Below the pieces are notes generated by a model, which saw only the letters and a program-made list of their open reading frames with translations, searched no databases and was not told where the DNA came from. DNA of 64,000 bases from Kocuria sp. (lineage in GTDB: Bacteria; Actinomycetota; Actinomycetes; Actinomycetales; Micrococcaceae), in contig JAKDJD010000009.1 in assembly GCA_030454085.1 (NCBI GenBank), positions 1 to 64,000 of the forward strand, in the 5' to 3' direction. Below are positions 8,143-16,464 of the stretch, piece after piece; within the stretch, counting starts at the first letter, position 1, and the number at the start of each line of letters is the position of its first letter. Position numbers and translations under genes: made by a program.

Positions 8143-9612
8143 TCAGTGTTCGTCCGTCTCCTTGGAATCGGTCAGGGTGCGGATACCGATCGCGGACATC
8201 ACGAGCACCAGACCCGCAAGAATCCAGAGCGAGATCTGCTGGGAGTGCACGAATCCGTCGATCGTTGCGGCGTCCCAGGCCCCGTGCGGAAGCGTCTTGC
8301 CAACCACGGTGGCCATCACCGTTCCGACGATCGCGACTCCCACGGCATTGCCGAGTTCCTGGGCGGTGTCGTTCATGGCCGACCCGATCGAGGTGTGCGT
8401 TTCCGGGAGTGCGCCCAGGAGGGCCACCGCACCCGTGGTCATGATGGTTCGCATGCCCATCGTCATGATGAGCATTCCGACGGCGCACCACAGGTACCCG
8501 TGGGAGACCGCGTAGATCCAGAGGAGCAGGCTCACGAGGACCAACGAGATGCCGACCATCGACGTCTTCCGGTGACCGAGCCTGATGACCATGCGATCCA
8601 CGAACGGACCGACCAGCAGCATCCCGGCGACGAACGGAAGATTCGCCAGGCCCGCCTTGAAAGCCGACCACCCCCACGCGTACTGGTACAGCTGCGTCGA
8701 ACCGAACATCACGCCGACCATCGCGATCATGACCGCGGTCTGCATGACTGCCGAACCGCGCACGGTCGGAATCGCGAGCAGCCCGAGATCGAGCATGGGG
8801 TCCTTGGCGGTCTTCTCACGCCAGATGAATGCGACGAGGCAGAGGATGCCCGCAACCAGGATGCCGAGCGTCCTCGGCGAGGACCAGCCGTATTCGGTCC
8901 CTGCGGTGAACGAGTAGAGGATCAGCCCCAGAGCCCCGACCGAGAACAGACCACCGGGGATATCGGTGCCTCCTCGACGGCGATCGGCCGGGTCGTCCTT
9001 GACGACGCCGAAACGGACGCCGACCCAGGCCATGAGAGCCATGGGAGCGTTGAGCACGAGGAGCGACTGCCACGGCCAGCTCTGGACGGCCAGACCGGCC
9101 AGAGTCGGGCCGATCGCGAAACCGATCATGGACACGACCATGATCACGCCGATGGCCTTGGTTCGCAGATCCTCTCGATCGAAGAGCCTGAACACGAGAG
9201 ACATGGTCAGTGGAGCCATGAGTGCGGCAAATGCTCCGGACAGCGCCCGGACGGCAATCAACTGGGCCGGGGTCTGCACCAACAGGACCGCGAGTCCGGC
9301 CGCACCGAACAGTGCCAGCCCGGTCAGCAGGGTACGACGCCGCCCGAGCTTGTCGCCGAGGGTTCCGCCGACCATCAGCAGACCACCGAAGGTCAACGAG
9401 TAGGCGCCGACGATCCACTGCAAATCCGTCGGATTGGCCTGGAGGTCGCGCCCAACGGTCGGCAGGGCGACGTTGAGGATCGAGTTGTCGACCATCTCCA
9501 CGAGCATGGCGAGGCAGAGGCCGAGCAGAGCGGGCCAGGCAGCCCGCAGACTCTGGGGTTTGCGGGAGGGCAGTGGCACGCCCTCCGTGGCGGTGAGTTC
9601 TTGAGTTGTCAT
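8143..9612 (-). CDS. DHA2-family MFS drug exporter
   Basis: 489 residues from ATG 9612 with GAAAGG upstream; the longer open frame to 9711 runs through the operator array and is not expected to be translated. Fourteen hydrophobic segments are expected from the length and hydrophobic pattern. Family motifs include LVEMVDNSILNVALPTVGRDL (helix 1, motif D1-like), GGTLGDKLGRRRTLL (motif A) and IGPTLAGLAVQSWPWQSLLVLNAP (motif C region). It is a proton-driven QacA/SmvA/EmrB-like exporter of toxic compounds. It is divergent from the TetR gene at 9734, and four GAAC-N3-GTTC operators lie in between, so substrate-induced derepression is likely. Confidence 0.9.
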   Translation of the reverse strand: MTTQELTATEGVPLPSRKPQSLRAAWPALLGLCLAMLVEMVDNSILNVALPTVGRDLQANPTDLQWIVGAYSLTFGGLLMVGGTLGDKLGRRRTLLTGLALFGAAGLAVLLVQTPAQLIAVRALSGAFAALMAPLTMSLVFRLFDREDLRTKAIGVIMVVSMIGFAIGPTLAGLAVQSWPWQSLLVLNAPMALMAWVGVRFGVVKDDPADRRRGGTDIPGGLFSVGALGLILYSFTAGTEYGWSSPRTLGILVAGILCLVAFIWREKTAKDPMLDLGLLAIPTVRGSAVMQTAVMIAMVGVMFGSTQLYQYAWGWSAFKAGLANLPFVAGMLLVGPFVDRMVIRLGHRKTSMVGISLVLVSLLLWIYAVSHGYLWCAVGMLIMTMGMRTIMTTGAVALLGALPETHTSIGSAMNDTAQELGNAVGVAIVGTVMATVVGKTLPHGAWDAATIDGFVHSQQISLWILAGLVLVMSAIGIRTLTDSKETDEH

Positions 9613-9633
9613 GGGAAAACCTTTCGCTGGATC

Positions 9634-9699
9634 GAACGTCGTTCGGTCAATGGAACGTTGTTCGATGATCGAACCATGTTCGAGAATAGAACGGTGTTT
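9634..9699. promoter_or_regulatory. Array of four TetR operators
   Basis: Palindromes of the form GAAC-N3-GTTC occur at 9634-9644 (GAACGTCGTTC), 9653-9663 (GAACGTTGTTC), 9671-9681 (GAACCATGTTC) and 9689-9699 (GAACGGTGTTT, one mismatch). Centre spacing is 19, 18 and 18 bp. The array fills the region between the divergent exporter and TetR genes and probably binds several repressor dimers. The TetR gene has TAGATT at 9721-9726, seven bases before its ATG. Confidence 0.8.
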
Positions 9700-9733
9700 G
9701 ATAGTGCGCAAGGTCCTGCGTAGATTTTAAGGA

Positions 9734-10687
9734 ATGACGCCGCCCACACCCCGCCCGGATCCCCGGAAAAGAAGCAATGCCGAGTCCGCGCACCAGCGCG
9801 AAGTCCGGCTGAATGCGATGAGAAATGCTCAACGGAATGCCCGTCGCACGGCCCAGGAGACCAACTCACGCGGAGGGGGCCGCGGCGGTTCCGCCAGGGG
9901 GTCGGGCCGAGGCGCCGGCCGCGCGAACGCACGCCAGCGGGCGTCGTTGTCGTTGGACTCGATCCTCGAAACGGCCATCGCGACCTTGGACCGTGAAGGG
10001 TCGGACAAACTGACCCTGAGAGGTCTCGCGGCCGAACTGGACAGTGGCGTCGCTAGCCTCTACTGGTACGCGAGCGGCAAGGACGAGCTCATGGGGCTTG
10101 CGGCGGACGAGGTGATCGGCCGATCCTTGCGAGAGAACCAGGCCCTGGACTCGGCGGGCAGTTCCAGCCCGCGCGACTTCGCCGACTTCCCGCCACCCGA
10201 ACCGGACCCTCGAACGAGCCGACAGACCAAGGACGCTCTCCTCAAGATCAGGCGCCTGATCCTCTGCCTCTTCACGCAGATGATGAAGCATCCGTGGCTC
10301 GCCGGACAGCTGATCAAGGCCGGCCCGGACGGGCGCAACGCGTTCCTCTACTGGGAGACCGCCGGTCAGCAGATCATGCGCATGGAGCTGACGCCGTCCG
10401 AACAGTTCCACGCGTCGGTCGCCGCCATAAATTACGCGACGGGCATGGGCGCGGAGATCTCGGAAGGCATCAAGGAACTGGCCGGCGAACAGGACAGAGA
10501 GGCCGGCGCCCGAGAACAGATTCGTGAGTGGGAGGCCTCCGATCCCGACCAGTACCCGTTCATCCACTCGGTCCTCGGAGTCGTGGGGCTCTTGGACCAC
10601 CGTTCCGAGTTCATCGCCGGTTTGGACCTACTCCTCAGCGGCCTGGAGCGGCAGACCTGGACGGCGTCAGGGCGCAGCGCGGGCTGA
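9734..10687 (+). CDS. TetR-family regulator with long RG-rich N-terminal tail
   Basis: 317 residues, longer than the usual 190-230. Residues 1 to about 70 are low-complexity, rich in Arg, Gly, Ser and Ala, and likely disordered and DNA-binding. The helix-turn-helix follows (LTLRGLAAELDSGVASLYWYASGKDEL), then a TetR-class C-terminal domain. ATG 9734 lies seven bases after TAGATT and has AAGGA directly upstream, so both leaderless and SD-led initiation are possible. It faces away from the DHA2 exporter and is its probable repressor through the four-operator array. The ligand is unknown. Confidence 0.87.
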   Translation: MTPPTPRPDPRKRSNAESAHQREVRLNAMRNAQRNARRTAQETNSRGGGRGGSARGSGRGAGRANARQRASLSLDSILETAIATLDREGSDKLTLRGLAAELDSGVASLYWYASGKDELMGLAADEVIGRSLRENQALDSAGSSSPRDFADFPPPEPDPRTSRQTKDALLKIRRLILCLFTQMMKHPWLAGQLIKAGPDGRNAFLYWETAGQQIMRMELTPSEQFHASVAAINYATGMGAEISEGIKELAGEQDREAGAREQIREWEASDPDQYPFIHSVLGVVGLLDHRSEFIAGLDLLLSGLERQTWTASGRSAG

Positions 10688-10745
10688 TGCGGGCCGGGCC
10701 GGAACAGACCAAAGCATCACAGGGATCTGGATCATCGGGAACGCG

Positions 10746-11378
10746 CTATGAACCCTCGAGACCACGGACCATGCGTCCGGTCGTCGAGGGCGCCCACGCT
10801 CCCTCGGCCTCAAAGGCTTCGCCCAGGTCACGGAAACCGTGCCGGCGGTAGAAGCGAGCGGCGGCGGCATTGCCGTTGATGATCCAGAGGAATGCGGGGG
10901 CGTCGGTGGGCAGTGCCGCCCGGAGCAGTTCGGAACCCAGGCCGTCGTTCTGGGCTTCGGGGAGGATGTACAGGTTGATGAGCTTGCGTAGTCGCAGGCC
11001 TGCCGGGGATTCGATCGGTATCGCGCCGATGTCCTTCTCCCAGGGTTCGAGCGGGCCGGCGTCGGCAGAGAGGGCAATCCCCACAGGTCGGAACCACAGG
11101 TCCGGGTCCGCACCCAGGGCGCAGCACCCGTAGTCATTGGTTTCGTCCAGGGACGGGTTCGACCACGCGATGAAACCGGTCGCGTCCGGTTGGGCCAGAT
11201 ACTGCCGATCCTCGGCTGCGATCTCGTCAGCATGGTCGCGCATGCGTGACCCAAAGTCGGGACCGATGATGTCCCGGTAGGAGGCCGCGAGCGCGCTCAC
11301 ATGTACCTGGGCGTAGACGGAAGTGTCTTCGGGACCGGCGGGAGAGAGGAAGAATTTGCCGTCGCAGACGAAGGTCAT
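10746..11378 (-). CDS. GNAT-like acetyltransferase
   Basis: 210 residues from ATG 11378; the start is fixed by a 4-bp ATGA overlap with the preceding thiamine-binding gene. The C-terminal half has GNAT features: LINLYILPEAQNDGLGSELLRAALP resembles the acetyl-CoA-binding motif A (Q/R-x-x-G-x-G/A type), followed by NAAAARFYRRHGFRDLGE, the usual motif B. The N-terminal half contains VHVSALAASYRDIIG, as in many N-acetyltransferases that begin with a helix V-shaped cap. The acceptor is unknown. It is translationally coupled to the upstream gene. Confidence 0.8.
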   Translation of the reverse strand: MTFVCDGKFFLSPAGPEDTSVYAQVHVSALAASYRDIIGPDFGSRMRDHADEIAAEDRQYLAQPDATGFIAWSNPSLDETNDYGCCALGADPDLWFRPVGIALSADAGPLEPWEKDIGAIPIESPAGLRLRKLINLYILPEAQNDGLGSELLRAALPTDAPAFLWIINGNAAAARFYRRHGFRDLGEAFEAEGAWAPSTTGRMVRGLEGS

Positions 11379-11683
11379 TCTTCGCCCTCGAGTGCCCTTT
11401 CGAGTCGCTCGATCTTGCCCGTCAGCTCGCCCTCGTGTCCGGGTCGGATGTCGGCTTTCATGACCAGGGAGACCCGGGTGCCGTATTCTCCCACCGCTTC
11501 CGTGGCCCGTTTGATGACGTCCATGCACTCGTCCCAGTCGCCCTCGATGGTGGTGAACATGGCGTCGGTGCGATGCGGAAGTCCGGAGTCGCGAACAATA
11601 CGGACGGCCGCGGCGACGGCGTTGTGGACGGAGGCGTCGGGTGAGTCGCCGCCGGACGGGGCGACCGAGAATGCAAACAACAT
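11375..11683 (-). CDS. MTH1187/YqgV-family thiamine-binding protein
   Basis: 102 residues of ferredoxin-like alpha/beta fold. Typical family pieces are MLFAFSVAPSG at the N-terminus, SGLPHRTDAMFTTIEGDWDECMDVIKRA in the middle and a final acidic helix. Proteins of this family bind thiamine or related molecules as small oligomers. It is first in a two-gene unit and overlaps the acetyltransferase start by 4 bp. The family is confident; the role is only known from relatives. Confidence 0.87.
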   Translation of the reverse strand: MLFAFSVAPSGGDSPDASVHNAVAAAVRIVRDSGLPHRTDAMFTTIEGDWDECMDVIKRATEAVGEYGTRVSLVMKADIRPGHEGELTGKIERLERALEGEE

Positions 11684-11829
11684 GGTTCCAGAATGCCACT
11701 GACTGCGCCCGGAGGACAGAACCGCAGAGCAACGCGCGGTTCCTTCCGCATGAGGGGGCCCACGTACCGCCTCGAGGCAACTCCGCCTAAAATTGGTGTC
11801 GACGGTGATCGCTTCAGGGAAGGAAACCC

Positions 11830-13950
11830 ATGTCCACCGGTATTTTTCTCGATGCCATGACGCCTCGGGCGGGCAAGACCCTCATCGCTTTGGGCCTCAC
11901 GGATTCCCTGATCCGCCGAGCTGATTCGGTCGGCTACTTCCGCCCGGTCTTCGAAACCGATTCCGTGGACACGGACCCGCGCATTCGGCTCATGAGAGAG
12001 ACCTTCGATCTGGACTCAACGTCTGCCCGTGGCGGCGTTTCGCTCGCTCGCTGCAGGGAGCTTCTGGCCTCGGGAGATCTCAACGAATTGGTCAATATCT
12101 CCTTGTCCATCTATTCGGAGATGAGTCAGCAGTTCGACGTCGTCGTGGTGGACGGGACCGATCTGCTCGCCCACAACGCCGCGACCGCCGAATTCGACAT
12201 GAACGCACGCTTGGCGAACAACATGGGGTGTTCCGTGTTGGCCGTGATCTCGGCCGCCGAGGCCGGAAGCGTGGAGGACATCGTCAATTCCGTGGAGGTC
12301 ACGCGCGCCGAACTCCACGCGGCCAAGACGGACCTTCTGGGCATCATCGTCAACCGGGTGGACCCCCAAATGGCCTCGGAGGTGGAGGAGCGGGTCCCCG
12401 CAGGGCGCCGTGGTGGCCATGTGTACGTCGTCCCGGAGACGCCGGCGATTTCCCAGCCGACGGTCGCCGAAGTCGTACACGAGTTGGAGCTCGAAGCAGA
12501 CGGCGTGGAGGTGTCCTTGGACCGCGACATCCAGGCGGTCAAGGTCGCGGCGATGACGGTCGGAAATTTCCTGGAACAGATGTCCGACGGGGATTTCGTG
12601 ATCACCCCGGCCGATCGCTCGGACGTGGTCATGGCGACCCTCGCTTCCGCTCTGTCCCCCTCCTTCCCGGTTCCTTCGGGGGTCCTGCTTTCGGGCGATC
12701 TGCACGTCAACGCCGCGACCCAGGCGTTGATCTCGGCCGCGCCCTTCCCCATTCTTCGCACCTCGGGAGACACGTTCTCTGCGGCCCAGGCGGTGGGCTC
12801 GGTGCGCGGCGAACTTCGTGCGGGGGCTCCGCGCAAGATCGCGGCCGCCATGGGCGAATGGTCGAAAACGGTCGACGAGAGAGAGCTTCTCGGTCGACTG
12901 GATCTCCCCCGGCCCGCGAGTATGACTCCTTTGCGCTTCCTGCACGAGTTGATCGAGAAGGCTCGTTCGAACAGGCGCCGCGTGGTCCTCCCCGAGGGCG
13001 AGGACATCAGAATCCTGCGTGCCGCCGAGATCATCGTTCGCCGCGACTTCTGCGACATCACCATCCTGGGCAGAGAATCGAAGGTCAAGGAACTCGCGCA
13101 GTCCGAGGGCATCGACCTCGGTTTCGTCGACGGAGAGGTCCCGGGGCGGGGCGAGGTGCGGCTCATCGACCCGGAAACGTCTCCGTTGCGGGACGAGTAC
13201 GCGGCCGAGTACGCCAAGCTCAGGGCCCACAAGGGGGTGGAGATCGAGCAGGCCAAGGAGCGCATGCTGGACGGCTCATACTTCGGAACCATGATGGTCC
13301 AGCTGGGGCACGTAGACGGCATGGTTTCGGGGGCCGCGCACACCACGGCCAACACCATTCGGCCCGCGCTCGAATTCGTGAAGACCAAGGAAGGCGTGAA
13401 GATCGTCTCGTCGGTATTCTTCATGCTCCTTGAGGACCGGGCCCTCGTGTATGGAGACTGCGCGGTCAATCCCAACCCCGACGCCGCCCAACTGGCCGAC
13501 ATTGCCAAGGCGAGCGCGGATACCGCCCGCCAGTTCGGTGTCGATCCCAAAGTTGCGATGCTTTCCTATTCGACGGGCGGCTCGGGGTCCGGTGAGGACG
13601 TCGATCGCGTCCGCGAAGCCACCGACATCGTGCGTGCTTCGGCCCCGAACTTCGAGGTCGAGGGGCCCATCCAGTACGACGCCGCGACCAATGCTTCGGT
13701 CGCGAAGTCCAAATTGCCAGATTCCCAGGTGGCAGGGCATGCCACGGTGTTCGTTTTCCCTGACCTGAATACGGGCAACAACACGTACAAGGCGGTCCAA
13801 CAGTCTTCGGGTGCCGTGGCGGTCGGGCCGGTCCTTCAGGGACTGCGGAAACCGGTCAACGACCTCTCGCGAGGCTGCACGGTCGATGACATCGTCAACA
13901 CCGTGGCAATTACGGCCATACAAGCCCAAGAGGACCACGGTAAGCACTAG
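11830..13950 (+). CDS. pta: Phosphate acetyltransferase (long form)
   Basis: 706 residues, the usual length of the long-form Pta. Three domains: a BioD-like P-loop domain (about 1-210; P-loop region TPRAGKTLIALGL), a DRTGG domain (about 215-330) and the catalytic PTA_PTB domain (about 370-700), with blocks VVLPEGEDIRILRAAEII, VSGAAHTTANTIRPALE, LSYSTGGSGSGEDVDRVREA and VFPDLNTGNNTYKAVQ. It interconverts acetyl-CoA and acetyl phosphate in the cytoplasm. AAGGAAACCC precedes the ATG. In most actinobacteria ackA follows directly; here the next gene is a GyrI-like protein, so acetate kinase must be elsewhere. Confidence 0.96.
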   Translation: MSTGIFLDAMTPRAGKTLIALGLTDSLIRRADSVGYFRPVFETDSVDTDPRIRLMRETFDLDSTSARGGVSLARCRELLASGDLNELVNISLSIYSEMSQQFDVVVVDGTDLLAHNAATAEFDMNARLANNMGCSVLAVISAAEAGSVEDIVNSVEVTRAELHAAKTDLLGIIVNRVDPQMASEVEERVPAGRRGGHVYVVPETPAISQPTVAEVVHELELEADGVEVSLDRDIQAVKVAAMTVGNFLEQMSDGDFVITPADRSDVVMATLASALSPSFPVPSGVLLSGDLHVNAATQALISAAPFPILRTSGDTFSAAQAVGSVRGELRAGAPRKIAAAMGEWSKTVDERELLGRLDLPRPASMTPLRFLHELIEKARSNRRRVVLPEGEDIRILRAAEIIVRRDFCDITILGRESKVKELAQSEGIDLGFVDGEVPGRGEVRLIDPETSPLRDEYAAEYAKLRAHKGVEIEQAKERMLDGSYFGTMMVQLGHVDGMVSGAAHTTANTIRPALEFVKTKEGVKIVSSVFFMLLEDRALVYGDCAVNPNPDAAQLADIAKASADTARQFGVDPKVAMLSYSTGGSGSGEDVDRVREATDIVRASAPNFEVEGPIQYDAATNASVAKSKLPDSQVAGHATVFVFPDLNTGNNTYKAVQQSSGAVAVGPVLQGLRKPVNDLSRGCTVDDIVNTVAITAIQAQEDHGKH

Positions 13951-14005
13951 CCGCCGCGGGTTTCGGGCCATAGACTGCACCTAACCGGCGCAAGGAGAGC
14001 CTGCC

Positions 14006-14506
14006 ATGAATGCCCCGAGGCCCGAATACATTGATTTTCCCGGTTCGAGAACCGTGGTCGTTCGCTTCAGCGAACTGCCCATGTTCCGGATGCCCGACGA
14101 AATGGACCGGGCGCACCGTGCACTGGGCGAGGCCATGCAACAGGGCGCGTTCCGTCCTGCGGGTCCGGCATTCTCGCGCTACGAATCCGTGCCCGGTGAG
14201 ACCGCAACTTTCGAAACCGGTTTTCCCGTGGAGGAACCGCTCGCGGAGGCGATGATGGTCGACGATATCAGGGTCGTCCCGTCTGAGTTGCCCGCCTGCA
14301 CTCTGGCGGTATCCCAACACGTCGGCCCGTACGACGGACTCGGCGAGTCGTGGCGTTCTTTCGTCGAGCAGGTGGAATCCGAAGGGCGAACAACCCTCAT
14401 GCCGTTCTGGGAGGCCTACGACACCGAGCCAGGACCCGACGTCGACCCCGAGTCCCTGATCACCGGGCTCGCGGTGCCGGTCAAGGACGACCCGAACACC
14501 GCCTAG
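14006..14506 (+). CDS. GyrI-like small-molecule-binding protein
   Basis: 166 residues with the SOUL/GyrI (AraC effector-binding) fold: a start strand with RTVVVRFSELP, a central FETGFPVEEPL and the C-terminal strand-helix block CTLAVSQHVGPYDGLGESWRSFVEQV, ending PFWEAYDTEP. The FxxGxPV and YxxL pieces are family hallmarks. Such proteins bind or hydrolyse small amphipathic compounds; a few protect gyrase. GGAGAGCC precedes the ATG. It lies 55 bp after pta and may share its transcript. Confidence 0.82.
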   Translation: MNAPRPEYIDFPGSRTVVVRFSELPMFRMPDEMDRAHRALGEAMQQGAFRPAGPAFSRYESVPGETATFETGFPVEEPLAEAMMVDDIRVVPSELPACTLAVSQHVGPYDGLGESWRSFVEQVESEGRTTLMPFWEAYDTEPGPDVDPESLITGLAVPVKDDPNTA

Positions 14507-14870
14507 GCGCAAACTGCACCCAAGGTCATCGACGGCCAATAGCTCCCTCAGCTCGGGCGCGCGGTAGAGACCCTTCTCGAGTGCGGTCACGAGCGGAGCC
14601 AGCGCGCGATCGGCCAGAAACTGTTCCCCGTTATGATCGAAGCCCGCCCGTACCAGCTCGACCCTGATCCTGCAGTAATACTGCCCCTGTGCCGGTGATA
14701 CACCCGCCTCAGCGGCGACGCCCAAGACGGCGATGAGCATGATGACTCCTGCGAGAAATCCCAGCGCGTGTTGACCAGAAGCTTGGGGAACAGATATTCC
14801 GGAAATATATCGGTAGTTCAAACATCAGCAAACAAATACAATCAAGAACGAAAACCGGCAGACAAAAATC
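14507..14870. other. Non-coding stretch with a possible minus-strand remnant
   Basis: No confident gene. On the minus strand a frame begins at ATG 14739 after AGGAG and reads plausible protein (a hydrophobic start, then NGEQFLADRALAPLVTALEK), but it then runs without a stop through the whole GyrI-like gene, so at most a broken fragment is present. From about 14750 rightward base composition drops sharply in GC, marking the left edge of the AT-rich pocket. Confidence 0.35.
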
Positions 14871-14899
14871 GGGGCAGTCGCCATGATGGCGACTGCCCC
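14871..14899 (-). terminator. Rho-independent terminator of the small-peptide gene
   Basis: Perfect inverted repeat: GGGGCAGTCGCCAT (14871-14884) pairs with ATGGCGACTGCCCC (14886-14899). Read leftward, the stem is followed at once by GATTTTTG, a U tract. There is no T run on the other side, so it serves the minus-strand transcript, 30 bases after the peptide stop. Confidence 0.88.
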
Positions 14900-14928
14900 G
14901 ACCCAAAGTACAGTACAGAGGGTTGGGA

Positions 14929-15069
14929 TTAGGCTCCGATGCCGAGCAGGCCGGAAACAAGCCCAATCACGGGCTCCGCAATTCCTCCCACCGTGCTCAC
15001 AAGACCATTGACGAGGTCTCCGACGACCGGGAGATCCTGTACAGCATCGACAACATTTGCAGCGAACAT
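14929..15069 (-). CDS. 46-residue anionic hydrophobic peptide
   Basis: ATG 15069 to TAA 14929, with AAAGGTGATAACT directly upstream as a good ribosome binding site and an intrinsic terminator downstream. The product has no Lys or Arg, four acidic residues (D8, D12, D18, E32) and is rich in Val, Leu, Gly, Ala and Ile, with repeats such as LPVVGDLVNGLVS and PVIGLVSGLLGIGA. It has no typical signal peptide. Size, charge and amphipathic pattern recall beta-type phenol-soluble modulins of staphylococci, leaderless bacteriocins and short acidic corynebacterial porins, but I see no clear homology to any. No dedicated transporter or modification gene is adjacent. It sits in an AT-rich pocket, suggesting acquisition. 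Expression is well supported; function is unknown. Confidence 0.7.
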   Translation of the reverse strand: MFAANVVDAVQDLPVVGDLVNGLVSTVGGIAEPVIGLVSGLLGIGA

Positions 15070-15334
15070 AGTTATCACCTTTCATCAGTGTTATCCGCAG
15101 CCCACCCTTTTGGTGTTCCACTTCACTTACTTCATCTGACGCCCAGACGGAAAACAATGGTTGTTACACAATGTTTCAGTTACTATCAAGTAAATGTACG
15201 CTTCAGTATCGTAAACTCCCCGAATTGCCGCGCGAGAAATAAATAACCGACCAGTATCGAATCGATATTTTCTTGCAGAGTGATATCAATCGAATATTGC
15301 GGAGTGAGAACTAGGGGTGGCTCCTTTGCTGAGG
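15070..15334 (-). promoter_or_regulatory. AT-rich leader and promoter region of the small-peptide gene
   Basis: No gene seen. The stretch is markedly AT-rich against the rest of the window. On the minus strand TTGATA (15183-15188), a 17-base spacer and a weak TAACAA could form a promoter about 95 bases before the peptide ATG. The Lrp gene ends at its right edge. Confidence 0.35.
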
Positions 15335-16267
15335 TCATTCGCTCTTCCACTTCTTCCGGGGGTCCAGCCGTTCCAGACTCCAGTCGTATCGTTCTGCCCA
15401 GACTGCGGCATGGATCCACGTCTCGGCCGAGCGAACCCCAGGAATACCTCGCAGGTCTCGAACGACGTCGTTGTACTCCTCGAGCGATCGGACGCCAATG
15501 GTTGCCACGTGGGTGAAGCTCCCCATCGTCCTCGCGGTGAATTCGAGTCCCGGAAGGGACGTCAGCGACTTTTCGACCGCCTCTGCCGTAGCCGGATCCC
15601 CGGCGCAGTCAACACCGACCCCGAAAAGCAATCCTTTGTCTCCGGCTCCGCGTCCGCGGATCCCACCGATCTGCACGACCCGAAGGGTGACCAAACGTTG
15701 CATCCTCTTGCGACAAGTCGATGCAGCGGCCCCGGTGCGACGTTGCATTTCGCCGAAGGTCATTCTTCCGTCCCGTTGGAGATTCTGGATAATCGCCAAG
15801 TCCAGGTCGTCGAATCCGATATCAGTTGTTTCTGGCTCCTCGCCCAACATCAGGGTTCGGAGCACTTGGTCGTAATAGGTGACATGCATGCTGGAAACGC
15901 CGCCGACCGTGCGGATCCGGTTCAGCGAGACGCCCAGATCATGGGTCGACCGCGCCCAGACCTCGGCGACCGCCTGAGTTGGTCCGGTGGTCTCGGACAG
16001 GTACGCCACGCTGTCGATTCTCCGAAGTTCTTCAAAGACGCAGTCAGTAGGGCCCTGAATGCTCAGCATGAGGTGGGCTTGAACTGAAAGGCCGAGAAGC
16101 CGGGGGTGGATGACCGCGACGATCTTCAGCTGGCCGGTCTGCCTCAAATGGTGCAGTCGCTGCGAAATGAGGGACCTGTCCACACCCAACCGTGCGGCCA
16201 GGGTCGAGTGCGCGGCACGGCCATCGTGACGCAGTGCCCGATACAAGTCTTCGTCGAAATCCATCAC
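15335..16267 (-). CDS. Lrp/AsnC-family regulator with two Lrp units
   Basis: 310 residues, twice a standard Lrp. Unit 1 has a helix-turn-helix (HSTLAARLGVDRSLISQRLHHLRQTG, from about residue 20) plus a ligand-binding RAM domain; unit 2 starts near residue 160 with LDLAIIQNLQRDGRMTFGEMQRRTG and a second HTH and RAM (GVDCAGDPATAEAVEKSL). The double form is common in actinobacteria and sets up a dimer of tandem domains. GTG 16267 has AGGA seven bases upstream; ATG 16264 is the alternative. It is divergent from an amidohydrolase-transporter pair and probably controls it in response to an amino acid or amide. Confidence 0.88.
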   Translation of the reverse strand: MMDFDEDLYRALRHDGRAAHSTLAARLGVDRSLISQRLHHLRQTGQLKIVAVIHPRLLGLSVQAHLMLSIQGPTDCVFEELRRIDSVAYLSETTGPTQAVAEVWARSTHDLGVSLNRIRTVGGVSSMHVTYYDQVLRTLMLGEEPETTDIGFDDLDLAIIQNLQRDGRMTFGEMQRRTGAAASTCRKRMQRLVTLRVVQIGGIRGRGAGDKGLLFGVGVDCAGDPATAEAVEKSLTSLPGLEFTARTMGSFTHVATIGVRSLEEYNDVVRDLRGIPGVRSAETWIHAAVWAERYDWSLERLDPRKKWKSE

Positions 16268-16464
16268 GTCACGATCCTGCCACAGTCAGCCGAGATCCCG
16301 ATCGACAAAAAGAGCAGACAAGCACCCCTAAACTACGGAACTGATGACGATGTGATGGATTCAGACCGCAAATGAGTACCTAACCAAAGATAACTTCGTT
16401 TTTATGTATTGGCGGCGGCGCTTGGCCGGCTAGCCTGAGGGCGCGACCGGAGAAGGAGTACCAC
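16268..16464. promoter_or_regulatory. Divergent promoter region, Lrp versus amidohydrolase
   Basis: A 197-bp intergenic space between divergent genes. It contains an AT-rich core (about 16375-16410) and, closer to the amidohydrolase, a TTGGCCGGCTAGCC element (16419-16432) just before the GAGAAGGAG ribosome site. I could not define individual Lrp boxes. Confidence 0.45.

Noticed and set aside
7276..9723. Plus-strand open frame of 815 codons
   Set aside because: It is antisense to the spermidine-synthase-like and DHA2 exporter genes, both with clear motifs; the frame is a GC-composition shadow with no domain.
13910..14821. Minus-strand frame of 303 codons running through pta and the GyrI-like gene
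   Set aside because: Overlaps two well-supported genes completely; only its first 70-80 codons lie in free DNA and are noted as a possible remnant.
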